DNA from: Rhizobacter sp964253025
GTDB taxonomy: Bacteria > Pseudomonadota > Gammaproteobacteria > Burkholderiales > Burkholderiaceae_C
Length of the DNA stretch: 64,000 bases
Direction: 5' to 3'
Assembly: GCF_964253025.1 (NCBI RefSeq)
Contig: NZ_CAXUQC020000001.1
Location: 620,001 to 684,000 of the forward strand
Position 1 is the stretch's first letter; each line of letters starts with the position of its first letter. Position numbers and translations under genes: made by a program. The notes under the pieces were generated by a model that was not told the DNA's origin, did no database searches, and saw nothing but the letters and a program-made list of their open reading frames with translations. Shown here in pieces: positions 33,552 to 42,775 of the stretch.

Positions 33552-35320
33552 GATCCGAAGCGGTGTTTGACGTTGACGGGTTGGCCGCCGACGACATTGA
33601 TGGTGGCGGTGAACGGGGGGAACTCGTCGTTGCGGATGGTCACCGTGTGGCGGCCTTCCGACAAGGTGATTTCGTTCAGGGGCGGGGTGGTGCCCACCGG
33701 CTTGCCATCGACCTCGACCTGGCCCCACGGGCTGACCGCGAGGCGGATGGTGCCGCTGGCGACGGCCTGCGGCGCGGGAGTGGCGGCCGCCCGTTCGGCG
33801 CGTTCACGCGCCTCGCGCGCTCGACGCTCCTTGCGGGTTTCCTTCGGTGCCTGGGCCACCGTGGGCGCGACAGGCGCGCCAGCGACGGTCGGCGGCGGGG
33901 GCGCTTGCGGCGGTGCGGGCGGTGGAGCCACTTCGGTGATGGCGGAGGCAGCGGCCTCGGCCGGGGGCACCGCCGATGCGGCGAGCGATGCCTCGGACAT
34001 CGGCACGGTGACCGCTTCGGGCGCAGGGGCGGGAGCAACGGCCGGGGCAGGCGGCGCTGCGGCGGCAACCTCGGAAGCCGGCGTGGACACGGCCGTGGCG
34101 GCGACGGCGTCCTGCCCCTCGGACCCGCCGGAGGCAATGGCCCACCATGCCACACCGGCCAGCGCCAGGGCAGCGATGCCGCCGGCGGCCCAGACGAGGC
34201 GGCGGCGGTCGGGGCCCGCGGCCTCCACGGCCTCGGCTTCCTGCTGGGGATGTTCCTCCAGCCAATGGCGCAGTTCGCGCGACAGCGACCGTGCCGAACT
34301 GAAGCGATCGTCGCGGTTCTTCTGCATGGCACGTGCAGCGATCTCGGACAGCGCCTTCGGCACGTTCGGATCGATCTCGTGGGCCAAGGGGGGCTCGTGC
34401 TTGAGCACGGCCGTCGTGATTTCGGACAGCGTGCTGCCGCGGAAGGGGCGCAGGTCGGTCAGCAACTCGTACAGCACGACGCCGAGCGAGAAGACGTCGG
34501 TGCGCCGGTCGACCGGCTCCTGACGGATCTGCTCGGGCGACATGTAGTACGGCGAGCCGCCGACGATGTCACCGTCGCCATGGGCGTCATGGTGATGGGC
34601 GACCCGCGCGATGCCGAAGTCGAGCACCCGCGGCTGCGTGCGCCCGACCATGAAGATGTTGGCCGGCTTGATGTCGCGGTGGACGACACCCTTGGAGTGG
34701 GCGTAGGCCAGGGCATCGGCCACCCGCCGGATGACGAGTGCGGCCTGCGTCGGCGTGGGGCGCCAGCCCTCCAGGCGGAGCTGGCGCAGGTCGCGGCCGC
34801 GCAGCAGTTCCATCGCGATGTAGGGGCCTTGTTCGCTCACGCCGGCGTCGAACACCGTGACGATGTGCGGGTGGCTCAGGCCACCGGCCGCCCGGGCCTC
34901 GTTCAGGAACAGGGTGTTGAAGGAATCGCGCTCCTCGGCCGAGATCTCGAGGTTCAGCGTCTTGATGGCGATGAGCCGCGACAGCAGGGGATCGTGCGCC
35001 GCGTAGACGCGGCCGAGGCCGCCTTCGCCGATCTGGTACTTGAGGGCGTAGCGGCCGATGTGGCCGATGGTGGAGAGCTGGTCGGTGGCGACCACGGCCT
35101 TCTGCGGGACGTCGGCACGCGGGCGCGCCGGCTCTTCGGCGGGATCTTCGGGCAGACGGGCGCTCATCGCCATGGCCCCGCCTGCGCCGGCGAGCCCGCC
35201 CGCAGGCTTGCTCGCGCCGACAGACAAGCCCAGGTCGGTGTCACTCCACGGACGCGAGTCCGGGGAGGGCGACGAATCGGTCGCGGCGGGCAGGGGCGGT
35301 TCGGACTCGGGACCAGACAT
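33548..35320 (-). CDS. Transmembrane Ser/Thr protein kinase with C-terminal PEGA domain
   Basis: The 590-residue protein has a low-complexity N-terminus (1-85) and a Hanks-type kinase domain (about 90-365). Glycine loop IGEGGLGRVY, Lys120, catalytic HRDIKPAN (214-221), DFG (234-236) and SPEQ (261-264) are all intact. One membrane helix follows (about 375-397), then a long Pro/Ala linker with a KERRAREARERAERAA helix and a C-terminal PEGA-type beta domain (VEVDGKPVGTTPPL...LSEGRHTVTIRNDEFPPF). Such kinases sense periplasmic cues; those beside type VI systems phosphorylate a Fha protein. It is coupled to the TssQ-like gene downstream (ATGA). Confidence 0.92.
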   Translation of the reverse strand: MSGPESEPPLPAATDSSPSPDSRPWSDTDLGLSVGASKPAGGLAGAGGAMAMSARLPEDPAEEPARPRADVPQKAVVATDQLSTIGHIGRYALKYQIGEGGLGRVYAAHDPLLSRLIAIKTLNLEISAEERDSFNTLFLNEARAAGGLSHPHIVTVFDAGVSEQGPYIAMELLRGRDLRQLRLEGWRPTPTQAALVIRRVADALAYAHSKGVVHRDIKPANIFMVGRTQPRVLDFGIARVAHHHDAHGDGDIVGGSPYYMSPEQIRQEPVDRRTDVFSLGVVLYELLTDLRPFRGSTLSEITTAVLKHEPPLAHEIDPNVPKALSEIAARAMQKNRDDRFSSARSLSRELRHWLEEHPQQEAEAVEAAGPDRRRLVWAAGGIAALALAGVAWWAIASGGSEGQDAVAATAVSTPASEVAAAAPPAPAVAPAPAPEAVTVPMSEASLAASAVPPAEAAASAITEVAPPPAPPQAPPPPTVAGAPVAPTVAQAPKETRKERRAREARERAERAAATPAPQAVASGTIRLAVSPWGQVEVDGKPVGTTPPLNEITLSEGRHTVTIRNDEFPPFTATINVVGGQPVNVKHRFGS

Positions 35321-35780
35321 GGGCGACAAGAGGGCGTGGCCGGACGACCACCACGGAACAAGCTTAGTGCAATGTGCCGGGCGCTTGGCTCGAAAAAGCA
35401 CCGGGTTCGGGAATTTCGTAACACACCGACACCAAACGTGGCGGCCTGAGGATGGGGCGCCACAGGACCGTGCGGCAGGTCACGCGGCGGCGTGACGCCA
35501 CGGGCTGGCCGCGACCGCACATCATCCAACGCCGGGCAGCGCAAACAGGCTGCGCGTCGACTGGCGATCAGCGCGTGCAGTCGTTCGGCGGGGGCCAGCG
35601 CGTCTGCCTCAGAACGCGGGCAAGCCACCTGCGCGGTTGCGGCACGGGTGAGCGTCGGTCCACCTCGGCCGTTCGAGCGGACACGGCTCACGATCTGGCT
35701 GTGCCGCGCGCCGGAGGGCCATCCGCAGTGTCGCCGTGCAGGGATCGTCCGCACTTGGCGGACCGGCCGCCGCGGGCAGC
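35321..35780. other. Intergenic region, no gene seen
   Basis: This 460-nt region lies between nusB and the kinase, both on the minus strand. Reading frames on either strand look like composition artefacts and share no motif I know. The kinase promoter should be near 35321-35450. Confidence 0.5.
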
Positions 35781-36281
35781 TCAGCGCCGCGAGGCGCGGA
35801 ACGCTTCGACCTCGACCGGGCGCAGTTCCACCGCCGCCTTGTCGAGCACGCCGTTCACGTACTTGTGGCCGTCGGTGCCACCGAAGCTCTTCGCCAGTTC
35901 GACGGCCTCGTTGATCGCCACCTTGTACGGGACGTCGATGCAGTGCTTGAGTTCGTAGGCGCCGATCATCAACACGCCGTGCTCGATGGGCGACAGCAGG
36001 TTGGTCTGCCGGTCGACGTGTCGCTTGAGGACGTTGTCCAGGTCGCTTGCCTCGGCGATGCAACCATGCAGCAGGGCCTCGAAGTGCGCAGGGTCGCACT
36101 TCTCGAACCCTTCCTGCTCGCGCATGTGGGCGTCGACCACGGCGGCCTCGGCACCCGAGATGAGCCATTCGTACAGGCCTTGCAGCGCGACCTCGCGCGA
36201 ACGCCGGCGAGCCGACTTCGGGGCCGAGCCCTTGCCACCCGGGCGGGACGCCGGGGTCTTCTTCTTCGGGGTGTCGGTCAC
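35781..36281 (-). CDS. nusB: Transcription antitermination factor NusB
   Basis: The 166-residue all-helical protein opens with a Lys/Pro-rich tail (PKKKTPASRPGGKG) and then RRRSREVALQGLYEWLIS, the arginine-rich RNA-binding start. It ends with KVAINEAVELAKSFGGTDGHKYVNGVLDKAAVELR, the NusB signature. It joins NusE to bind boxA RNA in rRNA antitermination. The GTG start overlaps the ribH stop (GTGA), matching the conserved ribH-nusB pair. Confidence 0.95.
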   Translation of the reverse strand: MTDTPKKKTPASRPGGKGSAPKSARRRSREVALQGLYEWLISGAEAAVVDAHMREQEGFEKCDPAHFEALLHGCIAEASDLDNVLKRHVDRQTNLLSPIEHGVLMIGAYELKHCIDVPYKVAINEAVELAKSFGGTDGHKYVNGVLDKAAVELRPVEVEAFRASRR

Positions 36282-36742
36282 GAGAGGTCTTCCAGCAGAT
36301 TGGCCATCTCGACGGCCACGCGGGCGGCATCCCGCCCCTTTTCCTCGACGCGGGCGAGCGCCTGCGCTTCGTTCTCCACGGTCAGGATGGCGTTGGCCAC
36401 CGGGACCTGATGGTCGAGCGCGACACGGGTGACCCCGCTGCCGCTTTCGTTCGACACGAGTTCGAAGTGGTAGGTCTCGCCGCGGATGATGCAGCCGAGC
36501 GCGATCAGCGCGTCGAAACGACCGCTCTCGGCCATGGCGTTGAGCGCGAGCGGAACTTCGAGGGCGCCCGGCACCGTCACGTGCCGAATGTGCTTGGCGG
36601 CCACGCCGAGCGTGGTCAGTTCGTCGATGCACATGGCCGCCAGGCGGCCGGTCAGCTCGGCGTTGAAGCGGGCCTGCACGATGCCGATGCGCAGGTCGGT
36701 TCCATCCAGATCGGTGGCCTGGCCCTTGTCAGCAGCTTGCAT
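36278..36742 (-). CDS. ribH: 6,7-dimethyl-8-ribityllumazine synthase RibH
   Basis: The 154-residue enzyme shows IGIVQARFNAELTGRL, the substrate loop VPGALEVPLAL, ALGCIIRGETYHFELVSNESGSGV with the catalytic His, and VANAILTVENEAQA. It condenses the butanone phosphate from RibB with the pyrimidine from RibD to give lumazine. It starts 51 nt after ribBX and overlaps nusB, within the riboflavin operon. Confidence 0.96.
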   Translation of the reverse strand: MQAADKGQATDLDGTDLRIGIVQARFNAELTGRLAAMCIDELTTLGVAAKHIRHVTVPGALEVPLALNAMAESGRFDALIALGCIIRGETYHFELVSNESGSGVTRVALDHQVPVANAILTVENEAQALARVEEKGRDAARVAVEMANLLEDLS

Positions 36743-36793
36743 GGGTGGATTCCTCGTTGAAATGGGAGCAGTGGAGCGGGACGGACAAGCGGC

Positions 36794-37888
36794 TCATTCG
36801 GCTGCTTCGAAGCCGGTGACCTCGAGGCCGAAGCCGGTCATGCTGGGCATGCGGCGCGGGCTGCCCAGCAGCTTCATGCGCGTGACGCCGAGCTCGCGCA
36901 GGATCTGCGCGCCCACGCCGTAGGTGCGCAGGTCGAGCTGACCGCGCGTCGGTGCCGCGGGCTGATCGAGGGCCTGCAGGCGAGGCAGCAGCGTCTTCAC
37001 GTCGTCGCCGCAGTTCAGCAGCACCGCCACGCCCCGGCCCGAGGCTTGTAACGCGGCCAGCGCCTTGGGCAGCGGCCACGAGTGACCGCAGGCGCCGGCG
37101 TCGAGCAGGTCCATCACGGACAGGGGCTCGTGCACCCGCACCAGGACTTCATCGTCGGTGGCCACGATGCCGTGGCTCAGGGCCAGGTGAAGGCCGCCGG
37201 TGCGGTCGCGGAAGGCGACGCAGTCGAACTCGCCCTGCGCCGTCTGCAGGCGGCGCTGGCTCAGGCGTTCGATCAGGGATTCATTGCGGCTGCGGTAGCC
37301 GATCAGGTCGGCGATGGTGCCGATCTTGAGCCCGTGCTCCCTGGCGAAGATCTCGAGGTCGGGCAGGCGCGCCATCGTGCCGTCGTCCTTCATGATCTCG
37401 CAGATGACGGAGGTGGGGCTCAGGCCGGCCATGGCCGCCAGGTCGCAGCCGGCTTCGGTGTGGCCGGCGCGCATCAGCACGCCGCCATCCTGTGCCTGCA
37501 GCGGAAAGATGTGGCCGGGCTGGACCAGGTCGCTCGGCTGGGCGTCGCGGGCCACGGCGGCCTGGACGGTGCGGGCCCGGTCGGCCGCGGAGATGCCGGT
37601 GGTCACGCCGGTGGCCGCCTCGATCGACACCGTGAAGGCCGTGCCGTGCTGGGTGCCGTTGCGACGCGTCATGGGCTGCAGCTGCAGGCGTTCGCAGCGC
37701 TCGCGCGGCAGCGTCAGGCAGATGAGGCCGCGGCCGAAGCGGGCCATGAAGTTGATGGCCTCGGGCGTGACATGGTCTGCGGCAAGGACGAGATCGCCCT
37801 CGTTTTCACGGTCTTCCTCGTCGACGAGGATGACCATGCGGCCAGCCGCCATGTCGGCGACGAGTTCGGGAATCGGAGAGATGGGCAT
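36794..37888 (-). CDS. ribB: RibBX: DHBP synthase with degenerate GTP cyclohydrolase II domain
   Basis: The 364-residue protein has a complete DHBP synthase half (about 1-205): VILVDEEDRENEGDLVLAADHVTPEAINFMAR, RNGTQHGTAFTVSIEA, GVLMRAGHTEAGCDLAAMAGL. In its C-terminal half the RibA zinc-binding motif is gone: the place where HSEC(L)TGD is expected reads HEPLSVMD, and RCDCG reads ACGHS. This matches the RibBX variant described in Proteobacteria, in which the second domain has no GTP cyclohydrolase activity. A separate ribA is therefore expected elsewhere in the genome. It lies between ribE and ribH. Confidence 0.93.
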   Translation of the reverse strand: MPISPIPELVADMAAGRMVILVDEEDRENEGDLVLAADHVTPEAINFMARFGRGLICLTLPRERCERLQLQPMTRRNGTQHGTAFTVSIEAATGVTTGISAADRARTVQAAVARDAQPSDLVQPGHIFPLQAQDGGVLMRAGHTEAGCDLAAMAGLSPTSVICEIMKDDGTMARLPDLEIFAREHGLKIGTIADLIGYRSRNESLIERLSQRRLQTAQGEFDCVAFRDRTGGLHLALSHGIVATDDEVLVRVHEPLSVMDLLDAGACGHSWPLPKALAALQASGRGVAVLLNCGDDVKTLLPRLQALDQPAAPTRGQLDLRTYGVGAQILRELGVTRMKLLGSPRRMPSMTGFGLEVTGFEAAE

Positions 37889-37994
37889 CCCGCGATTGTA
37901 GGCGGGCGCCCCGGCCCGGCGGGGCCGCCGGATGCCGCCGGTGTGGGGGATTCGACGACTCCTTGCGCCCGTCGGACTTCGCCACGCGGGCCGG

Positions 37995-38624
37995 TCAACC
38001 GATGGTCACGCCCTTCTGCAGCATGCGTTCCACGTAGCGGGCGATCTGGTCGATCTCGAGGTTGACCGGATGACCGGCGGCGAGACGGCCGAGCGTGGTG
38101 TGCTCGAGGGTGTGCGGGATCAGGTTGATGCTGAATTCACAGCCGCTGGCCCGGTCTTCGACGCGGTTCACGGTCAGGCTGACGCCGTTGACGGTGATGG
38201 AGCCCTTGTAGACCAGGAAGCGGGCCAGCTCGGCAGGGGCCTCGATGCGCAGTTCCCAGGACTCACCCACCGGGGCGAAATGCGTGACGCTGCCAAGTCC
38301 GTCCACATGGCCGCTCACCATGTGCCCGCCCAGGCGGTCGTTGGCCCGCAGGGCCTTTTCGAGGTTCACCGGGCCGGGGCGGTTGAGGCCGGCGGTGCGA
38401 GCCAGGCTTTCCGCGGAGACGTCGATCGTGAAGCGGGCGACGCCGGCGTCGAAGCTCGTGACCGTCATGCAGGCGCCGTTGAGCGCGATGCTGTCGCCGA
38501 GCTGCACGTCGTCGAGGTAGCCGGCGGGAGCCTGGACGGTGAGGCGTTTGCCATGCGACGGGTCGGCGCCCAGCGGGGCGACGTCGGTGATCTGGCCGAG
38601 GCCGGTGATGATGCCTGTGAACAT
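37995..38624 (-). CDS. ribE: Riboflavin synthase alpha chain RibE
   Basis: The 209-residue protein consists of two lumazine-binding barrels in tandem. The first starts MFTGIITGLGQITDV with DSIALNGACMTVT; the second has LGGHMVSGHVDGLG and GSITVNGVSLTVN, the internal repeat seen in all riboflavin synthases. It makes riboflavin from two lumazine molecules. It lies between ribD and ribBX in the operon. Confidence 0.96.
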   Translation of the reverse strand: MFTGIITGLGQITDVAPLGADPSHGKRLTVQAPAGYLDDVQLGDSIALNGACMTVTSFDAGVARFTIDVSAESLARTAGLNRPGPVNLEKALRANDRLGGHMVSGHVDGLGSVTHFAPVGESWELRIEAPAELARFLVYKGSITVNGVSLTVNRVEDRASGCEFSINLIPHTLEHTTLGRLAAGHPVNLEIDQIARYVERMLQKGVTIG

Positions 38625-38683
38625 GGTCTTGAACGAAGGGGCGGGAAAGCCAGGGGCGGTGGAGCGCGGTGCAACGGCGCCGG

Positions 38684-39805
38684 TCAGGGACGGGCGAGCA
38701 GCCGGAGGTCGGCGCCCACCCGGGCCACGTCGTGGAACTGTAGCGCGACCGCGTCGTCGAGGGTTTCGAGGGGGCCGAAGCCGGCCAGGTCCCGGCCGCG
38801 GCCGATGAGCTTCGGGGCCATGTAGACGAGGTATTCGTCGACCAGGCGCTGCGCGGCGAACGCGCCGCTCACGGTACGGCCCGCTTCGACATGCAGCTCG
38901 TTCACCCCTCGCCGGGCGAGTTCGGCCAAGGCGGCCGGGAGGTCGATGCGGCCGTCGGCTCCGCCCATCGCCAGCACGTCGGCGCCGCGCGCGCGCAAGG
39001 CGTCGGCACGTTTGCCGTCGGGTTCGGCGGCGCTGAGGACGAGGACGCTGCCCGGCGCATCCAGGATGCGGGCGGTCGGTGACAGGGTGAGCCGGCTGTC
39101 CAGCACCACGCGCAAGGGTTGCCGGGGCGTGGGCACGAGGCGCACATCGAGTCGGGGGTCATCGTCCCGCACGGTGCCGATGCCGGTGAGCACGGCGCCG
39201 GCCCGGCGCCGCCAGGCATGGCCGTCGGTGCGGGCCGCCTCGCCGGTAATCCATTGGCTGAGGCCGTTCTCCAGCGCCGACCGCCCGTCGAGCGAGACGG
39301 CCGCCTTCAGCCGCACCCAGGGGCGACCGCGCTGCATGCGCGAGAAGAAACCGATGTTGAGTTCGCGCGAACCCTGCTCACCGAGGCCGACTTCGACCTG
39401 GATGCCTGCAGCGCGCAGCCGCGCCGTGCCGCGGCCGCTGACCAGCTCGTTGGGGTCCTGGACGGCAGCCACGACGCGGGCCAGGCCCGCCGCGACGAGG
39501 GCGTCGCAGCAGGGCGGCGTGCGGCCGTGGTGGGAGCACGGCTCCAGCGTCACGTAGGCCGTGGCGCCGCGCACGTCTGCGCCGCGTGCGGCCGCGTCGC
39601 GCAGCGCCATGATCTCGGCATGCGGCCCACCGGCCTGCTGGGTGAAACCTTCACCCAGCACGCGCCCATCGGACGATGTGATCACGCAGCCAACGCGCGG
39701 ATTCGGCTCGCTGAGGGCGATGGCGCCTTCGGCCAGCGCCAGGGCGCGGGCCATGTGGGTCTGGTCGGCTGGCGTGAACGGCCGGGGCAGGGTGGTTGCA
39801 GGCAT
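38684..39805 (-). CDS. ribD: Bifunctional riboflavin deaminase/reductase RibD
   Basis: The 373-residue protein has an N-terminal cytidine-deaminase-like domain. Its zinc-binding motifs are GGPHAEIMAL and TLEPCSHHGRTPPCCDALV. The C-terminal reductase domain (about 150-373) has VRLKAAVSLDGRSALENG, GIGTVRDDDPRL and ELHVEAGRTVSGAF. It carries out the second and third steps of riboflavin synthesis. It is the first gene of ribD-ribE-ribBX-ribH-nusB. I saw no FMN riboswitch in its leader. Confidence 0.95.
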   Translation of the reverse strand: MPATTLPRPFTPADQTHMARALALAEGAIALSEPNPRVGCVITSSDGRVLGEGFTQQAGGPHAEIMALRDAAARGADVRGATAYVTLEPCSHHGRTPPCCDALVAAGLARVVAAVQDPNELVSGRGTARLRAAGIQVEVGLGEQGSRELNIGFFSRMQRGRPWVRLKAAVSLDGRSALENGLSQWITGEAARTDGHAWRRRAGAVLTGIGTVRDDDPRLDVRLVPTPRQPLRVVLDSRLTLSPTARILDAPGSVLVLSAAEPDGKRADALRARGADVLAMGGADGRIDLPAALAELARRGVNELHVEAGRTVSGAFAAQRLVDEYLVYMAPKLIGRGRDLAGFGPLETLDDAVALQFHDVARVGADLRLLARP

Positions 39806-40065
39806 CAGGGCAAGGGCGGCGGTGTCATGTCGGCGATGCGCCATTGTGCGGCTGCGGACGGGTGACGGGCGGGGTTGTGCCGAACCGGTGCGGCCGGTTC
39901 GTGGGGATCCGGCCGTGAAAGGTCGACTGACCTGGAGCGGCGTGATTCACATCTTGCCGGTGAGCCGGGGGCTGCGCCCGGCCGGTGTTGTTCATCCGAC
40001 GCAGGGGCGGCCTGAGCGTGTGCAGCCTGCAGTGACCGCGAGGTGGTCGCCACCGGCGCCGGCCC

Positions 40066-40611
40066 TCATCGACCCGCCACGGGCACCGGCTCCGGTTGCC
40101 CGATCGGGCTCCCGACGCCGGGTTCGGCCGCCGCCCAGGTCGCGGCGGCGCCGTGCACCGGCAAGCTCCCGTCGACCAGCGTGTCGAGTGCAACGCGTTG
40201 CCGCTGCCCGGCGGCGTCCTCCCACTCGACCGCGACCGATGCCGCCTTGAGGCGAACGCCCGCCAGCAGGCTCGTGCGGCGGCGGACGGTGAAGGTGGCG
40301 GTGCGGCCGTCGACGGTGTGGGCGGCCTCCTCCTCCCTTGAGAACACCGGCGCATCCGGCAGGTCGGCCACCGGTTCGAGCGCGACGAATGTCCGCTGCC
40401 ATTCGAGCGCCTCTCGGGCCAGTTGGGTGGCTTCACTGCGCTCACGCGCCAACCCGGTCTCGGCCCGGGCGAGCGCCTGCCAGCGCAGGGCGGCGAGCAG
40501 TGCGAAGGCCAGCAGCCCGGCGGCCACCAGTGCCTCCAGCAGGCTGGCGCCACGGAGCCGGTGCCGCTTCGGCCGCCACGGTTGCAGGCGCTGCGGTTTT
40601 CGGCGAATCAC
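40066..40611 (-). CDS. pilV: Minor type IV pilin PilV-like
   Basis: The 181-residue protein has a prepilin peptidase site, LRG then ASLLEALVAAGLLAFALLAAL, with Glu at position +5 of the mature helix. A variable beta-rich C-terminal part follows, ending in a Pro/Val-rich tail. It is the last gene of the five-gene minor-pilin operon and overlaps pilX by ATGA. Minor pilins prime pilus assembly with the PilY1 adhesin, which is not in the window. Confidence 0.85.
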   Translation of the reverse strand: MIRRKPQRLQPWRPKRHRLRGASLLEALVAAGLLAFALLAALRWQALARAETGLARERSEATQLAREALEWQRTFVALEPVADLPDAPVFSREEEAAHTVDGRTATFTVRRRTSLLAGVRLKAASVAVEWEDAAGQRQRVALDTLVDGSLPVHGAAATWAAAEPGVGSPIGQPEPVPVAGR

Positions 40612-42074
40612 GGAAAGTCCTTCCAGCTGCCGGGGACGCGAACGAAGGTGCCGACGCCGGCCAGGCGGGCAAGGGTCGCCGGATCGTGCCGCACCTGGGT
40701 AGTGCCGGCGCCCAGGCCGTGCAGGGAGCCCTCGGCGACGACGGCGCCGACCACCTCGGCTCCGGCTTCGTCACGCCAGGTGCTGCCCGTGGTGTAGACG
40801 AGCCCGTGGACGCGCACCGGTGCGAGCAGCTCGACGGGCCCGTTTGAAACCAGCAGCAGCGGTTGTTCGGGCGTGCCCAGCGTCGCAGCCCGCGACAGGT
40901 GCAAGCCGCCTTCGAGCCAGATCATCTGGAAGCCCTCGGCCGGGGCGGTTGCGTTCGACAGGGAGGTGTCACAGGCGGCGTGGCAATCGATCCGCCGCAC
41001 GGTGGGCAGCGCTTGCCATTCGGCATGGCCCAGCCGCATGCGCTGCGCGAAACGGTGTGCCGGTCGAGGGGCCATCAGGGTGGCGTCGGACTGGCGACGC
41101 GTTGCGGCGGTGGACGTGCCGGGGGCGGGGCGTACAAGCAGCGCGGGTGCGTGAACCGGGCCGCCGGTGTGCAGCGCCAGGCCGCCCTGGGGAGGCGCCG
41201 CGGCGGCCAGTTCCCAGCGGGCCGCGCCGAGCGTCAGGCCGCCGTGCACCGTGAGGGCCGCGGTCGGGGGGTGGGCGAGCGCCGGCAGGTGGGCCAGCAG
41301 CAGGGCCCGGTGCGCGCGTGCCTCCGGCGTGCGGTTCAGCAAGGGTGAGGGAGCGGGCGAGGGCGGTACGGATTGGTCGGGGTCACCCCCTGGTGCGGCT
41401 CCGGGCCCGGGGAATGCCTCGGCGATGGGGTCGGCGGCGAGGCAATCGTCGTCAGCGTGGCTGCACCCCTGGACGGTGAGCGACATGATTCCTGGGGCGG
41501 GGTGCGGCGCCAGCCGGATGCGGAAGCCTGGTGACACGTCATTGCCCGGGATGGGGTCAAGCGCTGCCAGATCGCCGCCTGGACACGCGCACTGCCAGGC
41601 TCCATCGTGGACCCGGCAGGCCGGCTGAAGCGCCGGGGAGGGCGACGGCCAGTGAGGATCCGCCGCGGAGGCGCCCGGGTCGGGCGGCGCACCGGCATGC
41701 GTGTCCCGGAAGCGGTGCCCGGCCGCTGCGCCGGTGGGCTCGCAGCGGGCGTCCAGCGGCTGGGGGGCGTTGAGGCGCGCAAGCGCCCAGTCCAGGCCGG
41801 CCTCGGCCGCTTCGCCGGCACGGGCCGATTGGAGTTCACGTGCGGCCAGGCGTTGCGCCACGAGCAGGTTCGCATGGGCGAACGCGGCGATGAGGGCCAG
41901 GAGGAAGGCTGCGACCAGCACAATCGGCAGGACCGCGCCGCGGACGGTTCGGCGCCGGCCGTTCCGGACAACCTCGACACGATCCGGCCGCGCACCGGCC
42001 GCGCGGCAAACCGACGCGGGGCAAGACAGCGCCGCGGCGCGCCAGGATGGGCCGGCGTCTGCGAGCGGCGTCAT
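40608..42074 (-). CDS. pilX: Minor pilin PilX-like, enlarged
   Basis: The 488-residue protein has a leader ending VRG, then AVLPIVLVAAFLLALIAAFAHANLLVAQRLA, a PilX-type membrane helix lacking the mature Glu5 that most prepilins carry. The long soluble part contains FRIRLAPHPAP and a C-terminal GLVYTTGSTWRDEAGAEVVGAVVAEGSLHGLG segment that looks like a beta-helix-type repeat. Typical PilX is under 200 residues, so this one is about twice that size. It overlaps pilW and pilV by ATGA. Confidence 0.8.
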   Translation of the reverse strand: MTPLADAGPSWRAAALSCPASVCRAAGARPDRVEVVRNGRRRTVRGAVLPIVLVAAFLLALIAAFAHANLLVAQRLAARELQSARAGEAAEAGLDWALARLNAPQPLDARCEPTGAAAGHRFRDTHAGAPPDPGASAADPHWPSPSPALQPACRVHDGAWQCACPGGDLAALDPIPGNDVSPGFRIRLAPHPAPGIMSLTVQGCSHADDDCLAADPIAEAFPGPGAAPGGDPDQSVPPSPAPSPLLNRTPEARAHRALLLAHLPALAHPPTAALTVHGGLTLGAARWELAAAAPPQGGLALHTGGPVHAPALLVRPAPGTSTAATRRQSDATLMAPRPAHRFAQRMRLGHAEWQALPTVRRIDCHAACDTSLSNATAPAEGFQMIWLEGGLHLSRAATLGTPEQPLLLVSNGPVELLAPVRVHGLVYTTGSTWRDEAGAEVVGAVVAEGSLHGLGAGTTQVRHDPATLARLAGVGTFVRVPGSWKDFP

Positions 42075-42775
42075 GACGAACATTCCCCCGAAACGGTGTC
42101 GTTGCGCAGCCGGAGGTACTGCTGAAGGCGACGGGTGAGCGAGGCGTCGCCGACCGAGTGCGCGGCCAGCTGCAAGGAGACCGTACGCAGCTGCAATCGA
42201 GGTGGACAGGCGCGGGTCGCGGCATCGCACTCGACGGCGCAGCGGTGGGCGAGCGGGATCTCGTGGACCACGGGTTGGATCTGCAGTGCGGTGACGCGCA
42301 GCGCGGACGGGTCGGTGAGCGCCTGCCAGCGCCCTTGGCCGAGCTGCATGTCGACCCGGCCGTCCCTCAGGCGAAAGCCGAAGTGCTCGTTCGCGGCAGC
42401 CCACCCATCGGGCGCTGCGGCGTCGCCTTCCGGCACGGCGGCGGGGCCGTCGGTCGCCGGGGTTGAGTAGGTGAAGCTGACTTGCTCCGGTGAGTCGAAG
42501 CTCAGCGCGTGTGGGTTGGGTCGGGTCGCCGCGCCGGGCTGCCACACCGCTTCGGCGGCGCCGCGCCAATGGTGGGCACGGCGCAGATGGCGCGCCATCA
42601 GTTCCGCGGTGGCGGCGAGTTCGTGAGTCAGGCGCGCATCGAGCAGCAGCCGGCGCGTGCTGCCGACCTGCTGCGCCAGCGCGCCGATCGCTGCGGCCGC
42701 GACGACCAGCCCGACCGCCAGACCCACCATCAGCTCGACGATGGACAAGCCGCGTTGACGATGCAGCGCTTTCAT
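42071..42775 (-). CDS. pilW: Minor pilin PilW-like
   Basis: The 234-residue protein has the prepilin site QRG then LSIVELMVGLAVGLVVAAAAIGAL, with Glu5 present. The soluble part is variable and has four Cys near the C-terminus (HRCAVECDAATRACPP), which suggests a disulfide-stabilised loop. It overlaps the pilE-like gene by ATGA and pilX by ATGA. Confidence 0.87.
   Translation of the reverse strand: MKALHRQRGLSIVELMVGLAVGLVVAAAAIGALAQQVGSTRRLLLDARLTHELAATAELMARHLRRAHHWRGAAEAVWQPGAATRPNPHALSFDSPEQVSFTYSTPATDGPAAVPEGDAAAPDGWAAANEHFGFRLRDGRVDMQLGQGRWQALTDPSALRVTALQIQPVVHEIPLAHRCAVECDAATRACPPRLQLRTVSLQLAAHSVGDASLTRRLQQYLRLRNDTVSGECSS

Noticed and set aside
35452..35958. Short open frames in the kinase-nusB spacer
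   Set aside because: Arg/Ala/Gly-rich composition, overlap of nusB on the opposite strand, and no recognisable domain.
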